Of a DNA stretch of 64,000 nucleotides, positions 20,701 to 28,901 are shown in pieces. A model generated the notes under the pieces. That model saw nothing but the letters and a program-made list of their open reading frames with translations, searched no databases and was not told the DNA's origin. The position numbers and the translations under genes are program-made. How positions within the stretch are numbered: position 1 is the stretch's first letter; every line of letters starts with the position of its first letter. Source of the stretch: Asterias amurensis (Eukaryota > Echinodermata > Asteroidea > Forcipulatida > Asteriidae); NCBI RefSeq assembly GCF_032118995.1, contig NC_092660.1:19144501-19208500 (forward strand), written 5' to 3'.

Positions 20701-23296
20701 TACCGGGAACAGATAAACCCGCTGTCATCAAAGGTGTGTCCAACATCGGCAAGCTGGACATAGTCTGGAAGACCAGCATGGGAGAGAGAGGCCGTTTACA
20801 GACCAGTCAACTGCAGCGTATGGTAAGAAAACTCATAAAAATTCTCTGCTGGCTCGAGGAAAAGTGGTGCTGTGCGGAAACCCTTTACACACCATTTATT
20901 TTATAGATAAATTGATCACATGTACCGGTACACATTAATGTTTTACTTGGTTTTTTTTTTGCAAATGGTAGCCCCACCCCCCAAATAAAACCCCCAAAAC
21001 ACAAAAAACAAAATGTCACAATAGCACCCTCAAGAGTCCAGTTTCCCATTCTGAAGACTGCGTGGCCGTGCATTCTATATTCTTTATTTTTCAACAGTTT
21101 TTCTGAAGGTATTGCTTATTTCCTGCTATTTTTATAGATTTGTTGTGTATTTTTGATTTATTGTATTTCTATTTGTACTTTTATAACTTTGTACTTTTTA
21201 ACCATACCTGTGAATGGTGTTTTTTGAAATGTTGGTACGATGAAATAAGATATAACACTTAACATGCTTAACCCCTATGACTGAGTGTATTTATTAATAT
21301 GTAGCCCATACTTTTGACATGATTTGTATTAATTTTTTTTGTGTGTATTAGGCTCCAGGATATGGAGATGTCAAACTCAATGTGACCAGTATACCAGACT
21401 CAATAACTATAGAGAAACCGTTCCAAATCAAATGCAGAATCACAAGCTGCTGGTAAGAAAATTATCAGATTTATTTTTAAATATTTTGTATTTTGTTGTA
21501 TCATTTCTTTTTATAGTTTAATGGTTTTAAAGTTAAAGTCACCTGGAAGTGGTATTTTTTCAAAATAAAGCTTTTGTCACTAATATATGTGTTTTGATGA
21601 GTGGAATGTGAATAAACAGTTAACTAAGGTTTTAAAAAATCAGTTCTTATGTTATTTACAAATTTAAGAGTAGACCCCGATGTCAATCAAGGCAGACTTT
21701 GCCTGTAATGCGTAGAGTAAACACAATTGCAAAGTACATGTTTTTTTCCGGCAATGCCGACCAGGTGTATTGCTGCTGAATGCAGAAAAACACTTTTTTG
21801 AAATGTACCAACTCACGACTTGGACGTACATGTACTTTGCACGTGTGTTTACTATACGCATTGCAGGCAAAGTCTGCCTCGATTGACATCACAAAAGGGG
21901 TAGGCGGAGTCAGCCCCCTAAACAACTTTATATACTTTTTAAACATACAAATCGTGACAAACAACTACTAAAAAAATTGTTTTATTGTTCGTAAGCATGT
22001 ACTCTTATGTTTGAAAGAAAAAAAATTATATTTCCAGGTGACTTTAAAGAGGGTCTCCAAGGTCAAATTTAAGGTGAGGTCTATCACTTGACCGATCTGG
22101 GCATTGACGTTAACCAACTGTCAACAGGTGCACATTGCCACCTACTCATAGGGCTGAAACAGGGTTACCCCTTTACAATCTGTTAGAATGTAGGCGTGGC
22201 TATCATCCACTTGGAGCTTGGCTGGCAGAGCAGAGTGCACTACCTTCCCATTTTTTGTTTACAAAGCAATTATGTTTAACTGCCTTGCTCAAGGGCACAA
22301 GTGTCGTGACCGGGATTCGAACCCACACTCTGACACTGCTGACAACACCAGAGCTTGGGTCCAGTGACCTAGACCGCTCGACCACAACACGCCAAAAAGA
22401 TATTCTCTTCCACACAGGGAAACAAATATCATGCCCTTATCATGACAATTATTATTAAGCTTGGGCGATATCACGATATTATCGAATATCGCGATATTAA
22501 CTTGGAAACGATTTTGATATCGGATGGATTAGGTTTTAATCGAAATATCGATATATCCTGATAATCGCGATATATCGATATGTCGATTAAATAGCGCGAT
22601 GTATTTGCTAGCTGTGACATCTTGCACCCCATAGGTTTAGAGTAAAACTAGAAGAATAGGTCATTAGAACACCTCTCTTATGCTCTGACTGTCTCTCTAC
22701 AACTTTCACTTGGAGTTTTAAGACTGATTATGTCAAATTTCATTAATCGCGATTATATCAAATATCGCGATATATTGTCGGCGATATATCGTGAATAAAA
22801 TAAATCGATATTGCCCAAGCGTAAGTATTATTATTGTTATTTTTTATTTTTTTGGATAGTGAAAGGACAATGGACCTGAAGCTGGTACTCAATAACACTG
22901 AGAATGGATTGATGTGGTTGGGTGTGTCAGGGAGGCAGTTGGGTAAGCTTGGACCGGGCAGTAGCATGGATGTTGAGCTCACACTGTTGGCGACCATTCC
23001 AGGACTACAGGTATGCCTCAGTACTTTATGCAAGTGTTAATGTTTAGAGTAAATAGTTTATCACTGTCCTGACTTTATGTGTATTTTTTTTTTTTTTTTT
23101 TTTGTTACTTTCTTTCAAACTTTAACATGAACCATTACTTATTTGACCTCTGTGACCTCTTTGACCTCTTTGACCTGACCTTATTTCTACACAGAGCATA
23201 TCAGGATTACGGCTGACGGACACCTACTTGAAGAGAACTTATGAACACGATGATGTCGCGCAGATTTTTGTCTACTCCGAGCAAGTAGGAGCTTAA
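11771..23296 (+). CDS. TRAPPC13: TRAPP complex subunit 13, 11 exons
   Basis: Subunit of the TRAPPIII tethering complex, which activates Rab1-family GTPases in ER-Golgi transport and autophagy; cytosolic and peripheral on membranes. Exons: 11771-11813, 12207-12275, 13920-14019, 14876-15091, 15681-15753, 16298-16342, 19556-19689, 20615-20822, 21352-21452, 22860-23010, 23195-23296. They sum to 1242 nt, 413 residues, against about 417 in human. Start [14 protein letters not shown] corresponds to the human EHLLALK start region. Strongly conserved blocks are [92 protein letters not shown] and [15 protein letters not shown]. The SDLSSV segment seen in the human protein between exons 6 and 7 is absent from the exons found. 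Introns hold many repeats. Confidence 0.96.
11918..11998 (+). repeat. Half copy of fold-back element (TRAPPC13 intron 1)
   Basis: The segment with CAATGAGATATCACTTTTTG and AAAAAGTGGTGGCGCCATAC matches the right half of the full palindrome at 59090-59231 in PNKP intron 1. Confidence 0.6.
12440..12985 (+). mobile_element. tRNA-derived SINE body split by a TTAA element
   Basis: SINE body sequence runs to 12489 (CGTCCTTCGGATGGGACG) and resumes at 12864 (GTTGTGTAACGTACTTAT, GATTGGCTGTATATTGCGCC), as in the intact copy at 33067-33470. The gap is filled by the element at 12490-12863. Confidence 0.75.
12490..12863. mobile_element. TTAA-flanked element, GCCATTGGACCC termini
   Basis: Termini AGCCATTGGACCCTTTCGG and CCGAAAGGGTCCAATGGCT are perfect inverted repeats, with TTAA at both edges. 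The interior holds ACGAGAAT-type inverted sequence and a T-run. A distinct family from the others in the window; inserted in a SINE. Confidence 0.85.
13065..13214 (-). mobile_element. tRNA-derived SINE head fragment
   Basis: On the minus strand: CCAGGTTGGTGAAGTGGTG, a long variable region, then B box GGTTCGAATCCCACC. It resembles a class II tRNA but lacks a matching acceptor stem with continuous downstream ends, and abuts the fold-back element starting at 13214. Confidence 0.55.
13214..13457. mobile_element. Fold-back element with GGGCCAATTTCATAGAGCTG termini, copy 1
   Basis: Inverted termini (CCAATTTCATAGAGCTGCTT against AAGCAGCTCTATGAAATTGG) and inner inverted boxes GCTTAAGC. Full or partial copies at 16921, 19712, 27934 (split), 32647, 35382, 53640 and 56049 make this one of the most frequent families here. 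Confidence 0.8.
14050..14262 (+). mobile_element. LINE 3' end of reverse-transcriptase ORF, fragment
   Basis: Translation includes [19 protein letters not shown] and TIRLLKEQL, the C-terminal block typical of CR1/L2/Jockey-type LINE polyproteins (pattern SFxPRTxxDWNxLP). 5'-truncated; lies in TRAPPC13 intron 3. Confidence 0.7.
14440..14860 (+). mobile_element. Interspersed repeat containing a tRNA-like box
   Basis: Shares long stretches with 35940-36300 (GGCTGCCGCTTCCCAGG-like, CAGCTTCTGACTGGC, GCGCCCTCTTTTGAATC). Includes TAGCTCAGTTGGAAGAGTGC, an A-box-like tRNA start. A C-rich tract is at about 14680-14698. Probably a third SINE family. Confidence 0.6.
15131..15344 (+). mobile_element. Partial TTAA element, subfamily A (3' part)
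   Basis: Starts in the inner palindrome (GATTTCGAGACCTCAGAAAT) and continues through GCAACTTCGACGACCAATTG to GACAATTACCAAA. The left third is missing. In TRAPPC13 intron 4. Confidence 0.7.
15451..15617. repeat. Hairpin with GTAAGGTTTACGGTAACACC arms
   Basis: Left arm GTAAGGTTTACGGTAACACC and GATAATCTCTAATTGAG meet their complements at about 15570-15617. One arm recurs at 51192-51250 and a trace at 8038-8056, so it is an end of a dispersed element. Confidence 0.65.
16487..16793. mobile_element. 307-bp fold-back element in TRAPPC13 intron 6
   Basis: Arms TGGTACAATGACGTGCTTG...GACAGTTGCTATG and their imperfect complement CATAGCAACTGTC...AAGCAAGTCATTGTATCA, with an inner perfect pair GGGGCAAGCTTTTG/CAAAAGCTTGCCCC. 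The ORF read through it has no protein match. Confidence 0.7.
16921..17119. mobile_element. Fold-back element, CCCAATTT/AAATTGGG termini, copy 2
   Basis: Same family as 13214-13457 but diverged: GAGCCCAATTTTGGTAAAGC at the left, CTTTATGAAATTGGGACC at the right, with GCTTAGCAAA and CTGCTAAGCAGA inside. Confidence 0.65.
18027..18326 (-). mobile_element. tRNA-derived SINE, class II head, interrupted
   Basis: On the minus strand the head GGCGTGTCGTGGCCTAGAGG through B box GGGTTCGAGTCC is at 18230-18326, and the body (CTTCTGAAGGACG) resumes at 18027-18086. Between them, about 18087-18227, is a fold-back element with GGTTTTCACAAAGC and GCTTTGTGAAGATC ends. Confidence 0.7.
18583..18964. mobile_element. 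TTAA-flanked element, AAGGAACATTACCGAATTGG termini
   Basis: TTAA at both edges; left terminus AAGGAACATTACCGAATTGG, right terminus CCAATTCTGTAAGGTTCCTT. Its layout (GACAAACCTGTAGACG, GTTTGAGATCGATCCGCC boxes) parallels the A/B elements, suggesting the same mobilising enzyme. In TRAPPC13 intron 6. Confidence 0.82.
19130..19270 (+). repeat. Dispersed repeat with AGAGCTGCCAA / TTGGCAGC-like ends
   Basis: Fullest copy in the window of the repeat also seen at 14-130, 1078-1260, 15849-15935 and, in part, 30685-30770. Contains CTTTTCATGTTCTGAAGAAC and TTGCAAGATGCAAATG. Confidence 0.55.
19290..19501. mobile_element. Palindromic element with 8-bp target duplication, copy 2
   Basis: GTTTAACT at 19290-19297 and 19494-19501 flanks an element with GTAGTCTTGGTGCCAGACG and CGTCTTGCGGCAAGACTA ends. 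Inner arms GCGCGGCCAGCTCACCAACA/TGTTGGTGAGTTGGCCGCGC form a GC-rich stem. Related by its ends to 10100-10224. Confidence 0.82.
19712..19906. mobile_element. Fold-back element, CCCAATTT/AAATTGGG termini, copy 3
   Basis: GGCCCAATTTCATAAAGCC at left and GCTTTATGAAATTGGGCCC at right. It begins 22 bp after the TRAPPC13 exon 7 splice donor. Confidence 0.75.
21533..22047. mobile_element. TTAA-flanked 515-bp element, AGTCACCTGGAA termini
   Basis: TTAAAGTCACCTGGAA and TTCCAGGTGACTTTAA are perfect inverted ends. Long inner arms hold GTCAATCAAGGCAGACTTTG and its complement. In TRAPPC13 intron 9. Confidence 0.83.
22050..22396 (-). mobile_element. tRNA-derived SINE, class II head
   Basis: Read on the minus strand: GTGTTGTGGTCGAGCGGTC, B box GGGTTCGAATCC, CTTGTGCCCTTGAGCAAGG body, to GGGTAACCCTGTTTCAGC. 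Same family as 34376-34676. Confidence 0.75.
22459..22820. mobile_element. CGATAT-rich inverted-repeat element
   Basis: Ends GCTTGGGCGATAT and ATATTGCCCAAGC; both halves consist of repeated CGATAT/TCGCGATAT words around a unique centre (22600-22735). It ends 39 bp before TRAPPC13 exon 10. Similar GGGCGATAT elements are known widely in animals; superfamily not assigned here. Confidence 0.75.
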
Positions 23297-24545
23297 AAGA
23301 GCCAGTTTGCAGGACTGGAATTTCAACTTCAAAGGGGCAAGGCCATTTTCAAAGTCAATGGGAAACTTATGATGGGGCACCAAGGCCAGGGGCAACAGGG
23401 GCACGGCTTCTGTAGGCTCTGTGTAACTCTAGACCTGAGTTTGATTTCCCATGAAACCAAATCTTATAGCCACATCCCTGAGAGATCCCAGTTCCATGGT
23501 GGACTGGGCCCCTGTATTTATCCGCTAGGATAAAGACAGATACCTGTCGCTCGATCCAGTGATTCCATTGGATACAATCATTGTTTAAAAAACGTGCAGT
23601 GACATAGATGCCCAAATAGTCACTGCTGTCACGTCCGCAATAGAAGTTGACTGCGTATCTCTATCTGAAATGACCGAGGTCAAAGGTCAAACTACACGCC
23701 AATTCTGCCGGTTTTGATGCCGGCGTTGTTCACGAGCCTCGAAGTGTGACATCAGATGTTCAGGCTAGTTCCATGGAAGCATGAGCTGATACTGGCCAGC
23801 TACGGCCAATAGACTGATAGAGGGCTAGCTTTGCATCATGGGAGCTTTGCATCATGCGTGCTGTCCAGCCTGGGGCTAGCCTGGCCAACTTCGGTCAATG
23901 TTGCCTTGACGTTTGTCTGTCCAAGCTTGCTCGGGTCAATTATGTCATACACTGTTCTGTTGGTTCAGTGGAATGTCGTGGCCGAGCAGTCTAGGGCAGG
24001 AAACTCAACTTCTTTTGCTAAATTGTCCAACAGTCCAGTGAAATAAAGATGACAGAGATGAAAGCACACAGAAAAAGCAGGAGATGAACAAAGAAGAAGG
24101 TGACATCAGGGAAGTAGAGGAAGGGGCTGGTTTGACCACAAGAGGGGGAACCCAAAAGATAAACCAATAATGAGAAGACAGAAAAAAAGTAAGTAATTGG
24201 TGACTTAGGCAGAATGAAAAGGGGGGATATGTTGTGAAAAGGAGAAGGCAAAGACAAAAGTTATTTCTTTCTTGGATGTTTAGGCCATGGGGTTGAATGG
24301 TCTGGAGGCGCCTCATCCACAGTTTCCCACAAGATTAGTAGAATGTGAACCTGTCATTTTGGTGTACATGTAGTTACTGTAACTGATGTGAATCTGTGCT
24401 GTCTAGTCAATATATTTGAAAAGATACGTCTAAATGCTTCTTCTCAAAAATATCTCTAAATAATGATTTATATATAGATGACTAAACTTATTAGTTTGTT
24501 TGTTGAGAATAAACATGTAAATAAAATGTGAAATATATAATATGA
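23297..24545 (+). other. TRAPPC13 3' untranslated and downstream sequence
   Basis: After the stop the sequence holds the GGCACTT-type dispersed repeat (23313-23445) and then non-repetitive DNA. AATAAA signals at 24508-24513 and 24520-24525 mark a likely transcript end near 24540. No further ORF with a recognisable protein. Confidence 0.55.
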
Positions 24546-25863
24546 ATATTATTCAAGTGCTTGTGGTTATTTCTTTTCGTAGAACCAGTCGAGTCCCATC
24601 TGAAGGACGGAAATTAACAACAATGGTTCTTGCCGTAGGACATCAATTGTCAAAACCAGGAAATGGAAACCAGTTTCTACAAGAATGATGTTGAAAAACA
24701 AACTTTTTACATGTGTGGTTTATTATTTTTACCGTATTTTGTTCACAGTACATAGTAAATCAAGTACCTAGTGACCAAATTACATGTGATATAAACAGAC
24801 GAACATGCATCACTATGCCTATAAAGAAGATAGTCTCAGTTTGATGACCTTTGCATGGATTGTTTCCCATCCGCGCTACCATGGGCAGTGCGCAGTATCG
24901 CCCGCTAGCTTTGCGTAAGTCTATTCCCGCTACCATGGGCACCGCACCATATTTCCCGTAAACTTTTGGTAAGTCTATTCTTGGTCGATTTCCAGTAAAG
25001 TCGGTCATCAACGTAAATGAATTCAAGAAGAAAAGTGCACCCTCTGTTGGGTAATCACGTTACATTATGTTACGTTACGAGTATGAGATGGTGACATCTT
25101 GGACCAAGATTATAAAGAAGATAGTCTCGGGAATTCTGGAATACGTTGACCACCAGAGACCAGTTTCTTTAAATTTCTTAAATCTTCATAATAAGTAACG
25201 GGAAGCGGTCAAAAGTGGTGACAAGTAGTTAATAAAATTTACAGCTTACCAAGAGATGGATTCTCTATTGTTTTTCAATTTCGCTCGATGGCGCTATGTG
25301 CAATCCATCTATAGCAGATAGATGCATGTGAGAAAACGTTTTTATTGAACAAAGAGTACAGAGGTTTAGCCCGATGGTGAATTACAAACTTAGCAGAGCC
25401 ACCAACATTTGCATCTTGCATTCAGTTTGATTTTGTACAACAATCGGGGAGATATTTACAATAACGTTTTTAACATAGGGACAAAGTGTACACAATCAGG
25501 TAGATTTTCAAGTTTGTTCATCAGATCATGGACATTTATTTTCAGGGAACTTTCTGCAGAATCGGGAAAGTTGGCAACTCTTCAAAATTATTATAACACT
25601 TACCAATTCACATGCAAAAGGAACAAACAAAGAAATATCGCACGAAGAAATGCAATTTGGAATGCAACACGATACAAATAACATCTAAAAGATTTCAACA
25701 ATCTGATTTTGAATGTTTATCTTCACCTTGGAAATGGTGGCAAGTGGAGTAAATAAGTCAATAACATCCTAGCTAATAGGCACTGCTGCACAATGCTTAT
25801 TTGAATGGCAGTTTTTTTATATTTTTATCTAGTGCTTACAATGTTCCAATTTTATAAATCTGC
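24546..25863. other. Intergenic, no gene recognised
   Basis: Contains two tandem units of about 59 bp (24874-24990, each with CGCTACCATGGGCA and GTAAGTCTATTC) and, reversed, a piece of the GAGCTGCCAA repeat near 25503-25590. ORFs here match nothing known to me. Confidence 0.5.
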
Positions 25864-26228
25864 TTAAAGGCATGGATACTATTGGTAATTACTGAAAATA
25901 ATTGTTAGCATAAAAACTAACATGGTAACAAGCAATGGAGAGCTAGTGTTAATAGTAAAAAGTTAATGTGAGAAACAGCTCCCTCTGAAGTAACATAGTT
26001 TTTTAGAAAGAAGTAATTTTCCTTGAATTTGATTTTGAGACCTCATCATTAGATTTTGAGGTCTTGAAATCAAGCATCTGAAAGCACACAACTTCGTGTG
26101 ACAAGGGCGTTTTTTCTTTCTCGCAAGTTCGTCGACCAATTGAGGTTTGTTATTCTATGCATGTGTTGAGATACACCAAGTGAGAAGACTGGAGTTTGAG
26201 AATTACCATTAGTGTCCAGTGTCTTTAA
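25864..26228 (-). mobile_element. TTAA-flanked inverted-repeat element, subfamily A
   Basis: TTAA edges, GGCATGGATACTATTGG and TAGTGTCCAGTGTCT ends, inner palindrome GAGACCTCATCATTA/GAGGTCTTGAAATC. Orientation is set opposite to the copy at 10470. Confidence 0.82.
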
Positions 26229-27251
26229 TCAGCAAATAATATGACAAATTTTCTGCTTAGCCGAAGTGAGTAGGATAGATAACAAATATGACATGGTATT
26301 TTGGCTGGTAGCCTTATTCTAAATAGGTTTGCTTTTTTTTTTTTTTTTGCTAATGTGGCTCTTTGTTATTGAGCCCAGTGCACTAGATGGCTAAAACTCC
26401 AGAGCAGCAAATGGTGCTAAACAAATTTTTCCTATGCAAAAATTTGCAGGATACAGTTACAGACGATACAAGGGGAATTTTATTTTTGGGTGGTGGTAAC
26501 ATTATTCTGCTAAGCATGATTTTATTGTACTTGGCTACTTTGTGGTGCTTAAGCAGCTCTAGGATAGTAGGGTCAGTGGTTGAAGACAAGTACAATTTTA
26601 AGGAAAAGACACTGGATATATTCAGAGTTTATGATGATTCCCAATAATTTTCTACATGCAGTCAGTTTTTTAAATTAATCAGATTTAATGCTCTATTTTA
26701 TATGCTGCATTACAATTAAATGGGGCAATTCAAACTTTGGATGAACTGAAAGCCCTTGGCAGAGAGGAATATCAATTTTGTTGGAAAAAAGGTTGCTAAA
26801 TGCTTTTGGCAATATTTTTCAAAATGTCATTCAGTGCCATTCTTTATTAGACAGTTGCGTGGCACATGATCTCTTCATATTTTCAAGAACCAGACTATGA
26901 GCTCTCTGTAAGTTGAATACCATAAATAGAAATACTTTATTGGTTCATGGAGGAATTTCTTCCTCCATGATTGGTTAGTGTTCGACGTTATTAGCATTAT
27001 GTTTGTTTAAAGTAAGTACCAGCTACTTTTAATTAATACATTTTTTGAACGATTACGCAAACACGTGCATGCCCATCCCGAAGCACCAAAATCTCTTGCC
27101 AAAATAAAATAAAATAAAAAAAAAATAGGTACAAAGAAAACAGTTGACTAAACAGTTTCTGCACAACATGCATAAGTGCATACAAGCTTTTCTTAATGCA
27201 CAACAATATGCTTGTTTAAAGGCCATTTATTCCCTAATCCACACAGCGCGA

Positions 27252-27507
27252 CCCAACTTTATGGTTCTGCTTATTGTTGGCAAATAATCGGCGCTTACGG
27301 AAGCAGGTAATTCCGTGCTTATATCAAGCGCATTTCACGGGTTAACAAGGAGTTTTTGCTTGTGCACACGCATACTCCACAATACTAGGCATTCTTCGCT
27401 TACACAGCTTGCGCAGAAATTCTGCGCTTGTACACGGTAAGCGGAGAAGGGTGATTGCAAGTGCAGAATTTGACGGTAAGCAGAACCATGAAATTAGGCC
27501 CTGGTCT
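27252..27507. repeat. Fold-back sequence with GGTTCTGCTTA / TAAGCAGAACC arms
   Basis: Ends in GGTAAGCAGAACCATGAAATTAGGCCCTGG, close to the right end of the CCAATTTCATAGAGCT family, with inner GCGCTTGTACACGGTAAGC boxes. A divergent relative. The interval 26230-28900 otherwise holds no gene. Confidence 0.5.
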
Positions 27508-28065
27508 TTATACATGTTATGAGTTATCGCATGTGAACACATGTGACCAGTCTTTGACCAATCAAGAATGCATACAATCTCAGAGGTGTTTATTAGTTAC
27601 GGTTAAATGATTTGTAATTAAATGATTATTCTTTATACCAGACGGAAGAAATAACAGTTACAATTGTACACCAAGTCTGCATTATTTGCTTAAAAATTGA
27701 CAATTTATTCTCCTTATAACACCCAATACTGCACTGTGCTTCGACTTCTAAAAAAAAAAGTGGCGTTTATAATTGACAAATAACAATTCTGCTTGTTCGA
27801 ATTTATTTAACTTGTCATCAAAACAAAAGTAAAGCTTTGTTATTATGAAATAGCATAAATAACAAAGTAATAGATTGTTTTTTTAATATGCAAATACTTC
27901 AACCTGCGTTATAATTTCAAACATCCATAACAGGGGCAAGTTTCATAGAGCTGCTTAAGCACAAATTTATGCTTACAAGAAATAATATGGTTACCAGTCA
28001 AAATACCATATCCCATGAACCATTTGTGCCTGGTATCCTGCTCATTTCTGCTAAGCACAAGCTTG

Positions 28066-28432
28066 TTAAAGGGTTTGGGTACTTTTTGTTTGACACAAAA
28101 CACAAACAGCCACAGTTTTACATTAATCTTTAAAGATAATGACGGCAGAAAGCTTCCCTTTATGCTGAGGTGCTGTAATTTGGGAGAAATGAGTAAAACA
28201 ATTTCACAAAAATAAATTTTGTCTCAGTGAGATGAAAAGTATTTTAGCATGTTCAACAGATTTACTTGACTCTCCTGAAAACTTGCTCGTTGATTTTCAC
28301 TTTTTCTCTCTCTCAAAAAACTTGACAACTAATGAAGCTGAAAATTCTACAAGTAAATTATATTACAGGCATCTTTATTCACAGTGAGTAGGGATTCAAA
28401 CTTGATCTACAAAAGGTATCAAACCCTTTTAA
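28066..28432. mobile_element. TTAA-flanked element, AGGGTTTGGGTAC termini
   Basis: AGGGTTTGGGTACTTTTTG at left against CAAAAGG-TATCAAACCCTT-like right end, TTAA at both edges. A separate family from A/B. The interior has no coding potential. Confidence 0.78.
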
Positions 28433-28800
28433 GGGAAGGTACACTATTGGTAATTGTCAAAGACCAGTCTTCTCACTTGGTGTATCCCAACATAAGCATA
28501 AAATAACAAGCCTGTGAAAATTTGAGCTCAATTGGTCATCGAAGTTGCGAGAAAATGATGAGAGAAACACCCTTGTTGGAGGAATTTGTGTGCTTTCAGA
28601 TTGGAATAAAAGACTTCTGACTAGAATTTTTTTTTTATTTCAGTGAGAAATTACCTCTTTCTCAAAATCTATACTACTTCAGAGGGAGCCATTTCTCACA
28701 ATGTTTTATACTATCAACAACTCTCCAATGGTCATTACCAAATCAGCTTACAAGTTAATATTTGTTTTGAGTAATTACCAAACGTGTACCTTCCCTTTAA
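28429..28800 (+). mobile_element. TTAA-flanked inverted-repeat element, subfamily B
   Basis: GGGAAGGTACACTATTGG and ACGTGTACCTTCCCT ends with TTAA edges; closely matches 1273-1607. It lies about 100 bp beyond the SGTA stop codon, so probably in that gene's 3' UTR. Confidence 0.82.
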
Positions 28801-28901
28801 GCAACATAATCTGCTTAAGCAGCACTGTGTAAGTTGGCCCTGGTTTGACAGTGACAAAGAAAAAGTAGTACAAAAGAACACAGAGCTTTTTGTATTTGTG
28901 T

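Larger units (their letters stand above)
27934..28844. mobile_element. Fold-back element (copy 4) holding two TTAA elements in a row
   Basis: Left half 27934-28069 (GGCAAGTTTCATAGAGCTGC) and right half 28801-28844 (CTGCTTAAGCAGC, GTTGGCCCTGG) belong to one CCAATTTCATAGAGCT element. Between them lie 28066-28432 and 28429-28800, which share the TTAA at 28429-28432. Confidence 0.78.

Noticed and set aside
24760-25026. Minus-strand ORF over the 59-bp tandem near 24874
   Set aside because: The apparent repeat in the peptide only mirrors the DNA tandem; no homology and no splice partners.
26387-26647. 86-codon ORF with a hydrophobic stretch
   Set aside because: Lies in fold-back-like sequence with AAGCAG words and is open on both strands; no splice context or family match.
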